Below, in pieces: positions 1 to 16,200 of a stretch of 64,000 bases of DNA; position 1 is the stretch's first letter; every line of letters begins with the position of its first letter. Both the position numbers and the translations under genes were made by a program. This DNA is from Amoebidium appalachense (lineage: Eukaryota > Ichthyosporea): NCBI GenBank assembly GCA_963693365.1, contig CAVNZM010000006.1, positions 2,480,001 through 2,544,000 on the forward strand, read 5' to 3'. The notes beneath the pieces were generated by a model, which saw only the letters and a list, made by a program, of their open reading frames with translations, searched no databases and was not told the DNA's origin.

Positions 1-334
1 TAGCTCCCTGGGAGAGAGAAGGGGGGGTAGATTAATATGGGGGGGGGGGAGGGGGGGGGGGGGGGGGGGAAGAGGGAATGTATGCTGAGGTTTGGGAATG
101 TATGCACAGGGTTGGGGGTGTGGAAGATATATCAAAAGACTAAACAAAAAGTCACACAGACACAGACACACACGCACACGCACACGCACACAAAAAAAAA
201 AAAAAAAAAAAAAATAGAACCGTTGGTTCACAAAGCAGAACGGTCAGGCAAAAGGGGAACGAGAAGCCTCTCCCCCCTCTCCCCCCTCCCCCCCCCCCCC
301 CCTCCCCCCTTCCCTTTTTTTTTTTTTTTTTTCC

Positions 335-378
<44 letters not shown>

Positions 379-479
379 CGCGCGCGCGTGTGCCTGTGCA
401 CGTGCGCGTGTGCGCGCGTGTGTGTGTGTGCACGTGTGTGTGTGTGTGTGCGTGTGTGCGTGTGTGTGTGCGTGCGTAT

Positions 480-517
<38 letters not shown>

Positions 518-787
518 GGATGATATCAGGTATGTAACCCTAAACAATTAACACAAGACAGGTCAGGCAATAGATGGCCGAGGGGAAGGATGGTGGCCAG
601 GGAGCAAGTAGGTAGAGGGGTTGGGGGAGGGGCGGGTGGGGGGTTGGGAAAGAGGGGGAAGAAGGAGGTTATATATTAGAAGACGTGTAAAATTTACGAT
701 TACAACTGTAAAAACACATGGTCGTGCCCTAGTTGGTTGGGAGCCGCCGGGGGGCGGGCGGGCGGCCCGCGGGCCCACCTCGGGGGA

Positions 788-832
<45 letters not shown>

Positions 833-837
833 AATAC
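1..837. repeat. Left-edge intronic or intergenic simple repeats
   Basis: No coding sequence is visible here. The stretch holds a (CA)n tract near 152-192 running into an A run (about 192-214), a C/T-rich block (270-333), a (GT)n/(GC)n block (337-478), a G run near 482-514 and another of about 40 bases (791-831). Because the GST-like gene on the minus strand ends at an open donor at 837, this is probably its next intron. Confidence 0.7.
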
Positions 838-6379
<5,542 letters not shown>

Positions 6380-6742
6380 GGGCCTGTTTGGCAGCACCCC
6401 AATAATCGTATTCGTATTTAGGCCCTAAATACGATCTACCGTATTTACAAAATTTGTCGTGGTATGCGTATTTAGGGCCTAAATACGGTTGGTGCCTTCC
6501 AAACGCTGTCAGGCGTGACTGGTCACATAAAATGTCGATACATGTTCACGAGATCTGATTGGCCCACGGCCATCTAGGGTGTTTCTAGATGGCCGTGGAT
6601 TGGCCCTATTCGCACCCATTGATCATCCTTCGGTATTTAGTATTCCATGCATATAGGCTGGTGCAGCTGTTGTCAGTATTACAGCGAACGGCAAAAACGA
6701 GTCACCGACAGTGAGCCTTGCTCTGTTTAACAATAGGTTAGA

Positions 6743-6856
6743 ATGTCTGATATTGAAGGGATACTGCCAGTAATTGCGGTGGCTAGCCTTGCTAGAGACC
6801 TCGTTTTACATCACCAACGTTCGTCCCTGGCATTCCCCACATATCTGAACACATAG
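6743..6856 (+). pseudogene. Candidate remnant first exon of a Harbinger protein
   Basis: Within the transposon, ATG at 6743 opens a 37-residue frame (MSDIEGILPVIAVASLAR at its start, then basic) ending at TAG 6854-6856. A strong donor-like GTGAGTG overlaps the stop (6856 onward), so the frame could be exon 1 of a spliced gene whose remainder was lost by internal deletion. A short Leu/Ala-rich then basic N-terminus is common in Harbinger transposases, but similarity cannot be shown at this length. Confidence 0.3.
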
Positions 6857-7280
6857 TGAGTGTTAAGATTTGTCCTTGTCTATGCAGTACTCGTGGTGCC
6901 TGCATGTCACCGAGTTGTTTGTACATGTACATTTGATTGTTTTTATTAATGCATATATCGGAGTCCAGTATTGTTTCAATGATTATTATTGCATATATAT
7001 ATATATATATATATACAGTCTGAGCTTGTGATCATGCACCGTGTAGGGTTCCTCGTCCTCTGTCTTACCTGTGCAGCCCAAATTCATGTGCCAATTTTAA
7101 CTGAGCATGTACACAAAATGACGTGTATGACACCGACCTTTTTTTAACAGTGAATTGTTCACGTGCATGCGCTGGCATGCGTACTGTAGTAAAAATGTGC
7201 CCTCCGCGGCTTTCGCTGTACCATTGGCTAGCTGATAGCCAATTAATGATGCGAAATGCTCTGATTGGCTAATTTCCTAT

Positions 7281-7328
7281 ATCGTATTTACGAAAATCAC
7301 CTCCGGAGGTGATTTTCGTAAATACGAT
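7281..7328. repeat. Perfect 48-base palindrome inside the transposon
   Basis: The two 24-base arms are exact reverse complements, meeting at TCCGGA. It resembles the subterminal inverted repeats of the same element and could extrude as a hairpin. Confidence 0.9.
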
Positions 7329-7708
7329 ATAAAAGCGATCCCTATCGTATTTACAAAAAATAAAAGCCCGCGGCGTGTTTGGCATGCCACGGGATCGTAT
7401 ACGTATTTAGGCCCTAAATACGAATACGATAAAAAACCGTATTTAGCGCGCTACCAAACAGGCCCTTAGCAGATCTAGAAGGGCCTTTTTCCCCTGCACG
7501 CACACACAGTGCAAGCAAATCACCCTCCGAGATTCACACCCCTAATAGAGACCCACACACGACCGCGCCCACAGCCAAATCACCATCCCCCGCAATCACC
7601 CCGCCATCAGCCAAACCACCAACCCCCCAACGCAAATCCACACCCGCAGCCCAAACTTCGACCCCACCACGCAAATCCACACCGGTACCCACAGCCCAAC
7701 CACCGACC

Positions 7709-8017
7709 CGTGTGTGTGTGTGTGTATGTGTTTGTTTGTGTGAGTGTGTGTACATGTGTGTGTGTGTGTGCAGTGTGCGTGCAGTGTATGTGTATGTGTG
7801 TGAGTGTGTGTGTGTGTACATGATGTGTGTGTGTGACGGTGTGTACATGTGTATGTGTGTTTGTCAGGGCTGATCAGTACGGGGGACGGGCGTGTACATG
7901 TGTGTGTGTATCATGATGTGTGTGTATGCCATGATGTTTGATACGGTGTGTGTCAGTGTGTGTGTACGGTGTGTGTCACAGTGTGTGTGTGTGTGTGTGC
8001 GTGTGTGTGTGTCTGTG

Positions 8018-8070
<53 letters not shown>

Positions 8071-8128
8071 TATGTGTGTGTGCGTCACGGTCACAGTGTG
8101 TGTGTGTCACGTGTGTTTGTTTGTGTGT

Positions 8129-8167
<39 letters not shown>

Positions 8168-8586
8168 TGTGTGTGTGTGTGTTTGTGTGTGTGCGTGTAC
8201 GTGAGTGTGTGTGTGCATGTGTGTGTGTGTGTTAACGTGTGTACATATGTGTGTGCGTGTCAGTCAGTCACGGTGGGTGTGTGTTACAGTGTGTGGCGAG
8301 CGTGTAAGTGTGGTGTGTGTGGATGGGTGGGTGGGTGTATGTGTGTGTGCTCTGTGTGTGTGTCACGTGTGTGTACTAGTATGGCAGTGTGTGACGGTGT
8401 GTGCCGGTGTGTACGCTTGTACAACACTGTGTGTGTGTGCCACAGTGTCACGTCCGTGAGTATATACCATATGTGTGCCGTGTACATGTGTGTCTGTGTA
8501 CGTGTGGGCCGGAGTACTAGCTGTGTGCGTGTCTGTGTACATGTGTGTGTGTGTGTGTGCCACGGTGTGTGAAGGTGTGTGTGTGT

Positions 8587-8620
<34 letters not shown>

Positions 8621-8824
8621 CGTTGCCACACGCGCACGAGCGCACACGTGCACGTGCACACAACTTTTCACACACATGCACACAAACACACACGCGTGGA
8701 CACACACACACACACCGCGCATACAAAAACAAACGGCACCGCACACAGGCACACACGCGCATGCGCACGCACGGGCACACACACACACACACAAGTACAC
8801 ATGCGCACAAATCGCGCGCGCATG

Positions 8825-8855
<31 letters not shown>

Positions 8856-9072
8856 ACATGTACACACACACACGCACACACACACACACACACATGTACA
8901 CACACACACACACACTGTCACACACACACACGCACACACACACACACAGTAACACAGTACGCACACACACATACACACACGAACACACGTGCGCGCACAC
9001 ACACACACACACACACATACACACACACACACAGCACACACACACACACACACACACGCAACACACACAAAC

Positions 9073-9109
<37 letters not shown>

Positions 9110-9186
9110 TACAGGCACGCACACACATACACGGACGCACACATAGCACACACACACACACACCGTGGCACACACACACACACGTG
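7709..9186. repeat. GT-rich block switching to CA-rich block
   Basis: From about 7709 to 8630 the plus strand is interrupted GT repeat with many CACGGT/CAGTGT words. At about 8632 it flips, and to 9186 it is interrupted CA repeat. The two arms are broadly complementary, an imperfect inverted arrangement of roughly 0.9 and 0.55 kb. No gene is seen. Long open frames here are only repeat translation (Cys-Val or His-Thr). Confidence 0.9.
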
Positions 9187-9301
9187 GCGCCACTACTTTG
9201 GAATATCCGTATCATTTGATGCCTATATACGTATGATATATCATGGTTTACCACATGTGTTGTGTTATAATACGCAGCCATATGCATGGGGGCCGGGCGG
9301 G

Positions 9302-9302
<1 letters not shown>

Positions 9303-9350
<48 letters not shown>
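9303..9350. repeat. G homopolymer run
   Basis: About 48 consecutive G follow GGGCCGGGCGGGCC. The flanking 9351-9480 is AT-richer and unique. Confidence 0.95.
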
Positions 9351-9514
9351 CTTACCATGTCTTACCATGAAACCTCGGGAGGCTTACCATGAACCGAAAT
9401 TTTGTTGGTATTTTCAAATGTTTCTGGGTATTTTTTACCGTAAAAACGGGGTTATGGTCGGGCTTTAGCGAGAAGTCCGCAGACACACTGTTGCACAGAA
9501 TCATTGAATACCGG

Positions 9515-9646
9515 CGTACGTGTGTACATAGCGATTTGTGCCTGCATGTGTGCCTGTGCACTCATAATTGCTTGCTGACGTGTGTGTACATAGCGATTTG
9601 TCCCTGCTTGTGTGCCTGTGCACTCATAATTGCTTGCTGACGTCAC
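9515..9646. repeat. Two-copy tandem duplication, about 66-bp unit
   Basis: The unit containing TACATAGCGATTTGT and CACTCATAATTGCTTGCTGA occurs twice head to tail, with a few substitutions. The rest of 9647-10100 is unique sequence without a recognisable gene. Confidence 0.85.
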
Positions 9647-10099
9647 GGTCTGCTTGTGTGTACCGGCTTAGTGCACCGCCGGGTGTCCTACGTGTCCCTG
9701 CTCCAAGGCTTTGTACCCGCTGGCTTACGAAAAGGGGGCCCTACGTGTGGTTGCATGGATCGACCTGCTTGCCTGGGGTGTGCGTTTGACGATGTATGTG
9801 TTTGCCTTAATGTGTATGCTTCTGTATGTCTACGCTTACGCAAAGTATATATGCTTTTTGGTCACTCTTATGTCAAGTGCGCCCAAGCTTGCAAATTTCG
9901 AACATAATTATATATTGGCAGGCAAACATTTACATGCTTTCACACAGACAGGCACACAAGCACACACACGGGAGAGAGACAGCCTGTAACGCACACATTC
10001 ATGCACACGCACACTCACAGGCACACATAAATGTACACAGAGAGTCAGGCATATGTGTACAAGTATGCACACACAGCTAGACAGACAAACACGTGAAGC

Positions 10100-10340
10100 A
10101 AAGGTGCAGACAAGGGATGTTCCGTTGTAGGTCCAGCTTTCTCTCTCTCGAGCTAATTTATCATCAAGGTGCTGTATGGACACAGCATCCCTGAGGCGCA
10201 AAAAGATACGAAACCCGCATCTGCTGGCATCGCCCGAAACGAATCTTCCTTGCTGTTGAACAACCACTTGTGTAGACATGCACAACTGTGACCCTCCAAC
10301 AGCTAACAACACATCCAAAATTCCTGAGTGGATATAAATG
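10100..10340 (-). other. Open frame of uncertain coding status
   Basis: A minus-strand frame of about 80 residues follows an acceptor-like CACTCAG and has ordinary, non-repetitive composition (for example GRFVSGDASRCGFRIFLRLR). It lies on the same strand as the MYND gene and downstream of it. I do not recognise it. It could be an extra 3' exon of that gene, a separate small exon, or chance. The stretch 10341-10849 has (GT)n at 10411-10454 and a C/A-rich tract near 10660-10690 but no gene. Confidence 0.2.
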
Positions 10341-10408
10341 TCACTCGGATACTAAGCCATCTGCTTCTAAACCATACAACGAGGCTGTGCACATGTCAAT
10401 GCGCATGC

Positions 10409-10443
<35 letters not shown>

Positions 10444-10849
10444 TGTGTGTGTGCGTGCGCGCGCACGTTTATTTGTGTGTGTGTGTGGCCAGGGGAACTC
10501 AGAAATCAGCTTCTAAAACTGCAGCACTCGTTCTGCGCAAATTTTCGCCCCCTTCCACCCATGCACACTGCCTCACTGGGCCCTCCCAACCACCCCCACC
10601 CAAGTACACTGAATTATCCCCCTCCTCCCAATCCCCCCCCACACACACACACACACTGAACTACCCCCCCCCCCCCAAAAAAAATAAAAAAATAAAAACC
10701 CACCCACGCATTTTGAAACTGACAACATTCCTGAAGTAGAAAGTGTGCCCAACATTCACCCATAGTGATATTGCAGAAATGTGTTTGTGCTTGCGCGGTT
10801 AAGGGGGTTGTACGTGTCGGTAATCAATGACATCGCCCGTGCGCCTGAG

Positions 10850-12575
10850 TCACCCACAAACCACTGGCACCCAGTTCTCCCTCAGCCTGTTTCTAGTGGC
10901 CAGCTCGAAGATCGCAACATTGTGGTAGTTGTCCATCCGATTTGCGTCCACTTTTATGTACACTCTCTTTTTCTGATTCTCCCGCAGCTGTTTTTCGGTG
11001 ATTTTCCGTGCTGCTGCAACGTAACTTTTCTGCTGGCTGGTCGTGTAACAGGGATCGAGAATGTCGGCGCCAAAGGATCTGAGGATCCAGTTCATGGTGT
11101 AGGCGGTGTGGACGGTAGCGGGGGTGGAACACGCCTTTGCCATTTGGTGAAAGTCACGTACGTGGATGTAGTCACACAAGTTGGACCATGACATGGTTGC
11201 GGGTTTCATAGCCGCAATTTCAGCAACTGTCCTCTCGGTGCTGGTGGTCTGGACTTCTGCGTGGCGCAGCGAAACCAAAACATGGCCCTCGCGCAGTAAC
11301 TGCCTAAGCCGCTCCATACACGTGGTGAGATGGCGGGATATGGCTTCCATAAGAGGACGGGTGCTGGTGCGCAAAACACTCGTGGTATTCACCGCATGAA
11401 CAACGGACTCGCTCAGCGCAAGGGGTTCTGCACCCGGAGGACAGCCGAACATGGTCAAGTTACCGTATTTGGGCGGGGATTTGCCGTCGAAGGAAATTTC
11501 ACCCGTCAGCAGGTATCGTGCCAGGGCCATTCTATCCTCCCTCTGTGTGAGTGTGCCGACGGCCACATATGGGGTGTTCACCCAGTGCCTCCCCTCCCAC
11601 TGTCTCCTTGCTTAATCCGCGCTTAACACCCCGGCCCCCGGCTGTGCCCAGTATGCAACATAGCACAAAACGTCGGGCGAAAAACCGTGCTCGTCGTTTC
11701 TTATTGCCATCTTTCTGGCTGCGAGTTGGACATGGGCCAATGCTTCCTCCCCCCACGTGGACGAATACCCGACCTCGAGTGCGTGCTTTACCACATCCTC
11801 CCCACAGTCCTTCAACACCTCCACCACTACAGCCCATTTCGCAGCGCAAAATGGACTCGTGTCGTAGCCCACAAACCGAACTGGGCTCGCCTTTGACTCG
11901 CCCACCAACTCGGCCTCCAGAAGAATGCTCAAATCGCAGAATCCAACAGCGACATGTGTCTTCCCGCGTGGAATAGAGACATGGAAGGGTAACCCTGTGT
12001 TCTGCCGAGCACCTGGATTGTACACACCTAGTGGCCGCCTGTCCCACACCTCGCCCACCTTGGCGCTGCGGACAAACTCATGCACAGTGCGAAGATCATT
12101 CGTTGCCCACCTCTTTAGCAGTATGCTCTCCTGCGCCTAGGCCCTTTCAGTTGTGGGTGCCATCTCGCTAAGCTGCCACGTTTCCATCAGCAGCTGTGCG
12201 TGTGTAGGTGGGGCAGGTCTGTGCGTACTCCTCGTGGTAGTGCACACAGGGGGTGAGCATGTGCGGGGCCGCAAGAGTGAACATGCGGTGCACCCCTGCC
12301 GTTTCATTGCGCTGCAACGACCCTTTCTCCTGGTACTTTGTGAACTCTTCCTCTGTAAGACCCTTCTCTCGCTTCTGCCCAGCACTACTGCTTGGCGTCT
12401 TTGGTTCAGAGGAACCGGACGGGGTTTTAGTGCATGTTTTCTTGTGCTTTGGCCAGTGTGCCTTCTGGCAGTCTTTGTTGCAGTAGCGCGCTGTTTGGCA
12501 AACGGTGCACCGTTTGAGCGTGCTGCCTGACGCAGGCTCTCGCCCGCAGGCAAAGCAAATCTCGGGGGCATACAT
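10850..12575 (-). CDS. MYND-type zinc-finger protein, about 540 aa
   Basis: The start ATG is at 12575. A complete MYND finger lies at residues 7-48: C7-x2-C10, C23-x2-C26, C32-x3-C36, H44-x3-C48. MYND fingers are protein-protein interaction modules; the rest (about residues 60-540) is not a family I can name with confidence, though MYND plus a long C-terminal region is common in algae and fungi. Predicted exons are 12575-12180, 12136-11660 and 11599-10850. Intron 1 is only 43 nt (GT..AG) and is needed because both usable frames carry a stop there. Intron 2 is 60 nt, keeps the frame and removes a TAA at 11614-11612; a 30-nt alternative also fits. The stop is TGA at 10850. Introns this small contrast sharply with the 400-2600-nt repeat-filled introns of neighbouring genes. 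The gene is also nearly free of microsatellites. Confidence 0.8.
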
Positions 12576-13772
12576 TGTCGTTAGGGGGAGAAAACTTGTA
12601 AACTAAAAATGTCTGTGGTGATGGGAGGGAAACTTGAAAGGTAATATGATAGTAGCTTCAGTTCGGAGACCAGCAAGAATGTTCTCGTTTGCAACAGCTG
12701 CCACACTGGCAGCAAGCAGTTGAGGACTCCTATTGTAGATGGAACTGTCATGAGCAAGTGATACAACGTAACGTAGTCTGGGTTGAAAATTTATGACTCA
12801 TCACTTTCAAAGTCTTGCGCAAATATACTTTTTCCAATTGGTGGAGGCATCACCCTTTAGTTGCAGGTGCGGGCGCCGGGTGCGCAAGAAAAAGTTTTGT
12901 GGAGAGAGGCTGGGCCTGAAGTTGGTCGCGTATACCTACGTATACTTAGCTGTCAGATGACCGGGCTCTGCAGAGCTGCTCTGAGCCCTCCTGTGCTGTA
13001 TAACTTCATAGCAGTCCGTGCACGCAAAAGGCACCAAAAAAATAGTATGTGGGTATGCGTGTATGAGCATAGCATCCGTGAACACGTGTGTGTACACGTG
13101 CACTCACAATCTAGGGTGCCACCGTTTGCTTTATCCATCCAGTTACGTGCATCATGCAGATCTCTGCAGATCTATAGGTGTGGATGCCCGTGATTACATT
13201 GGCCAGCATGTGGCTTGTCGTTGTGCGGCGCGTGCCCCATTGTGTACCCCATAAATGTGTGCGAACACTGTGTATACATCAGCTCACGTACGTGTGTGCG
13301 ACCATCCGTGCGTGGTGTCTGCCAAAGCGCAGCGCAGAATGTCAGCGTAACCCGCTCAGCTCCGACACTGAACGGCACTAAAACGTACGGTATAGTGTCA
13401 CCTGGTAAGGCTTTTAGTTAACCATCCTAGTTTGTAGCGACGCTCAAACCCCCCCCCCCCCCCCCCTCCTCGAGCTCCTCCTCCCCTCCCCCACCAGACA
13501 GAATGTGCTACCAAGAACATACTCTTTGACTTATTACTTGGAAGCCCTTGCATAGGGGTGGGGGAGCCCGGGGGTATGTCTGAGCTAGCAGGGTGGGGGG
13601 AGGGGAGGGGAGGGGGGATAATCAGGGTTGTCTGAGTGTGTAGGTTGGCGGTGTGTCAAGAACAGATCAAGAGAACACGTCAACTGTTCTGGTACAGTGT
13701 TTTGGTTTTGTGCCACTCATCACTAGCCCAGAATCGTTATTCTTTCGTTTTCTCACTTTTGCCCTGTGGCAG
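12576..13772. other. Intergenic region upstream of the MYND gene
   Basis: This is mostly unique sequence. It contains a C run at 13449-13466 and a G/A-rich patch at 13558-13620. A segment at 12806-12858 resembles 4963-5015 (shared words around ATTGGTG-AGGC-TCACC), suggesting an old dispersed repeat. No gene is seen. Confidence 0.5.
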
Positions 13773-14095
13773 TGCAGGAAGCTTGCCAGCGAGTTGAAGT
13801 CTTTGCGTAGACTTTTGCCAGGTTCTGGAAGTCACGAACAGGTTGGGGCCCCCCTCCCCTCCCCCCTCCCCCCTCCCCTCCTGTCTCCTGCCTCCCCTTG
13901 AATTTTCCCTCGACTTCACTTAGAACGCAAGCTCAGGCACAATCTTGCCATTCTCCGAACCCACAATCTGGTTGCCCCTTGCATCTACCTTCCTATACTG
14001 TGCAGCACACACTCTATTGAATGAAAATTGTCGACTTCGGCATCCCTGCATTTCAACTGACTCACAGTTCACTTGCGTACAAGCACTTTGAAGTG
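13773..14095 (+). other. Possible pair of coding exons
   Basis: A 69-nt open segment (13773-13841) is bounded by CTGTGGCAG and by CAG|GTTGGGG followed at once by a long C/T tract, the same donor context seen in confirmed genes here. A second open segment starts after CACTTAG at 13924 and runs to a stop near 14094. The residues (CRKLASELKSLRRLLPGSGS, then NASSGTILPFSEP...) match nothing I recognise. This may be part of an unrecognised plus-strand gene or coincidence. Confidence 0.2.
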
Positions 14096-14483
14096 AACCA
14101 ACGACACTGTTTCTTTCCAATTTTTCAACCCCCTCCCCCGCCCCCCTTCTTTGTCCCCAATGCACACCCGCTTATACCCTCTTTTCCCCGTTCTCTTGTT
14201 CGCTTTTCTGCACTCTGCCCCACTTCAAAACATGTATCTCCTTCCGTTTCTTCCTATTCGGGCTCCTGCCATAATCGTCTTTGTTTGCTTTTGCTTTCCT
14301 TACGTTCTTTCCTGGCCTTGCTACCCAGCGTCGGATTCTTGACCTTTGCTTACAACCAGCCATAAATATGCTAGTACGGAATGTTCTCGGCCCTTTTCCA
14401 TTTCGCCTGCTTTCCATCCTCTATCCTACCACCCTCCATCTTTTCTCCTATTTTACAGCGGCCCTCCCTTTCTTCCCGTTTTA

Positions 14484-14696
14484 TACAAACACACACGCAC
14501 ACACGCCCATACCGCGCTCGCCTGCGCGCACATACACACGCAAACGCATACGCACACGCACACGCATACGCACACGCACGAGCACGAGCACATGGTCATG
14601 CACGAGTACACGCACACCAATACGCACACGTGCACGCGCACACACACACACACACATACACACACACACACGCTCACCCACTCACCCACTCACTCA

Positions 14697-14767
<71 letters not shown>

Positions 14768-14836
14768 CACAACCTCACCGTTTGGGCTCTTGTGTGCACT
14801 TGTATTTACGGGGGGGGGGGGGGGGGGGGGGGGGGG
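14484..14836. repeat. CA-rich microsatellites and G run
   Basis: Degenerate CA/CACG repeat (14484-14690), CACT repeat (about 14672-14700), pure (CA)n (14700-14763) and a G run (14811-14836). The stretch 14837-15355 is unique sequence leading to the kinase-like exon. Confidence 0.9.
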
Positions 14837-15355
14837 ATTTCTTGTTTACGTTTGCGTGGATATACAGCATGATACTTACGGCATGTGTGCACCATGCCGT
14901 TTAACTCCGTTTAATTTGGTTGTGGTGGTGGGTGGGGAAGCCGGGGAGGGGAGGGGGTTCCTGTCTATTTTTAGAACACGTTTGCGACATCATGATGATG
15001 TAACCACCTTGAAGGGAAACCAATCATATGCTTCCAAAGGGCGGCAAGAAGAAGGTTTTGTAAAGTATTGTGATTGGGTCATTACAGCCTATTAGCTCAC
15101 TTTAGTAAATTAACAAAGATTGAAGCCCGGAAAATGATTTATAATATCATTTATCCATCTGACCACTTAGCTGGCCGGGCTCATGCATGCATTCACCCTA
15201 CATTCAACCCACCCACGAACATTTTCAGTTTGCCGTCGCTTTCGCAGCTGCAGTGTGAAAACTCCGCGAAACTCAAGCATTGAACGCGCAAAAAACGAAC
15301 AAACACTCTCTATCACCACACACACACCTTCAAACTCTTTCTAGCATCTTCTAAA

Positions 15356-15647
15356 ATGGCGCACCTTTGCCGTCTTTCCATCCAGATGGACACCAAGGCC
15401 ACGGACCTGCTTGGTGGCGCCTATGGCTCTGTGGACGTGTGCGACCCTTTTGTCGTGAAGGGACGAGGCTTTGCCGTCAAACGCGTGCATGGCGACCGGG
15501 GGAGCATGCAGGCGCAGGTGGATGCTGGCTATTCGGACTGCAAGCGCGAGTTCGAGGTGGTGGCTGCCGTTCCCCTCCACCCAAACGTCCTGCTGCCCCG
15601 CGGCAGTCTCAACTTACGACAAGACACTGTCTGGAAACCCCATACCG
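15356..15647 (+). CDS. Protein-kinase N-lobe exon (partial gene)
   Basis: ATG at 15356 opens 97 codons with the order of a kinase N-lobe: glycine-rich loop GGAYGSVDV (residues 20-28), FAVKRV with the ATP-binding Lys at 42, an acidic residue in REFEVV for the alpha-C helix (65 or 67), and the HPNVL motif before beta-4 (75-79). The exon ends at ACCG|GTGAGT in phase 1. No catalytic loop (HRD) or DFG is found downstream, so this is a truncated or unusual kinase, or later exons were missed. The next convincing plus-strand exons (16201 onward) need phase 2, so a missing small exon or a base error separates them. It could be the 5' end of that gene. Confidence 0.5.
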
Positions 15648-15654
15648 GTGAGTG

Positions 15655-15985
15655 GAGAATGTTTTTGTTCGTGCTTTTGGAGTGATGGTAGGGTTTTGGT
15701 ATGTTGTGAAGCCGGGGGTTAGGCTTACCTAGCGTTATAGGTCGCTAAAGAGAGACCACAAATTCGAGTCCCCATGATCATGATATGCAGCAAGCAACAT
15801 GCATATGTACCGTACTCTTGGAAAATATGTTTGCCAGTTGTTTGTTCGTGCTTTTGGAGGGATGGTAAGGTTTTGGTACGTTGGGAAGCTAGGGTGCGGC
15901 GTAACTAGCGTTGTATGGCTCTGAAAGAGCTCAAAAGCTTAAACACAATGTCATTGATCATGATGCGCAGAAGTCAACATGTTTG
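15655..15985. repeat. Diverged tandem duplication in intron, about 180 bp
   Basis: Two copies, starting near 15662 and 15842 at GTTCGTGCTTTTGGAG, share the order GGTTTTGGTA, TAGCGTT, ATGATCATGAT/TTGATCATGAT and AACATG. The divergence suggests an old local duplication. Confidence 0.75.
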
Positions 15986-16200
15986 AGTACGTTTTGGTTC
16001 ACTATTTTTAGGTGATTTGGGTGTTCTTGACTGTTCTTTATTGTCAACATTTCTTTTTATCGTTCAAAAATTTGGTAAGCGTGCGGACTGAAGGGAGGGG
16101 GCGCTGGAATTTTTTTTGGGGGGGAGGGGGGAGAAACCATGTGTATATGCCTTCCTTTGGGGTGGTGAGAACACGTGTGCTGATTGGTGACTCCACACAG

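Larger units (their letters stand above)
6380..7465. mobile_element. PIF/Harbinger-type DNA transposon, probably non-autonomous
   Basis: The element begins GGGCCTGTTTGGCAGC and ends GCTACCAAACAGGCCC, inverted copies of each other apart from one base. Both sides are flanked by TTA (6377-6379 and 7466-7468), the three-base TWA target duplication that PIF/Harbinger elements make, and GGGCCTGTTTGG is a common terminus in that superfamily. The subterminal parts are full of inverted CGTATTTAGGGCCTAAATACG-like words and contain a perfect 48-base palindrome (7281-7328). At 1086 bp there is no room for a full transposase; only a short candidate N-terminal exon is visible inside (6743-6856). The near-identical ends suggest fairly recent movement, or movement by a transposase supplied in trans. 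Confidence 0.8.

Noticed and set aside
15690-15770. tRNA-like word ATTCGAGTCCCC in the duplicated intron segment
   Set aside because: The T-arm-like word is present, but no D-arm, anticodon arm or acceptor pairing can be drawn, and the second copy of the duplication lacks it.
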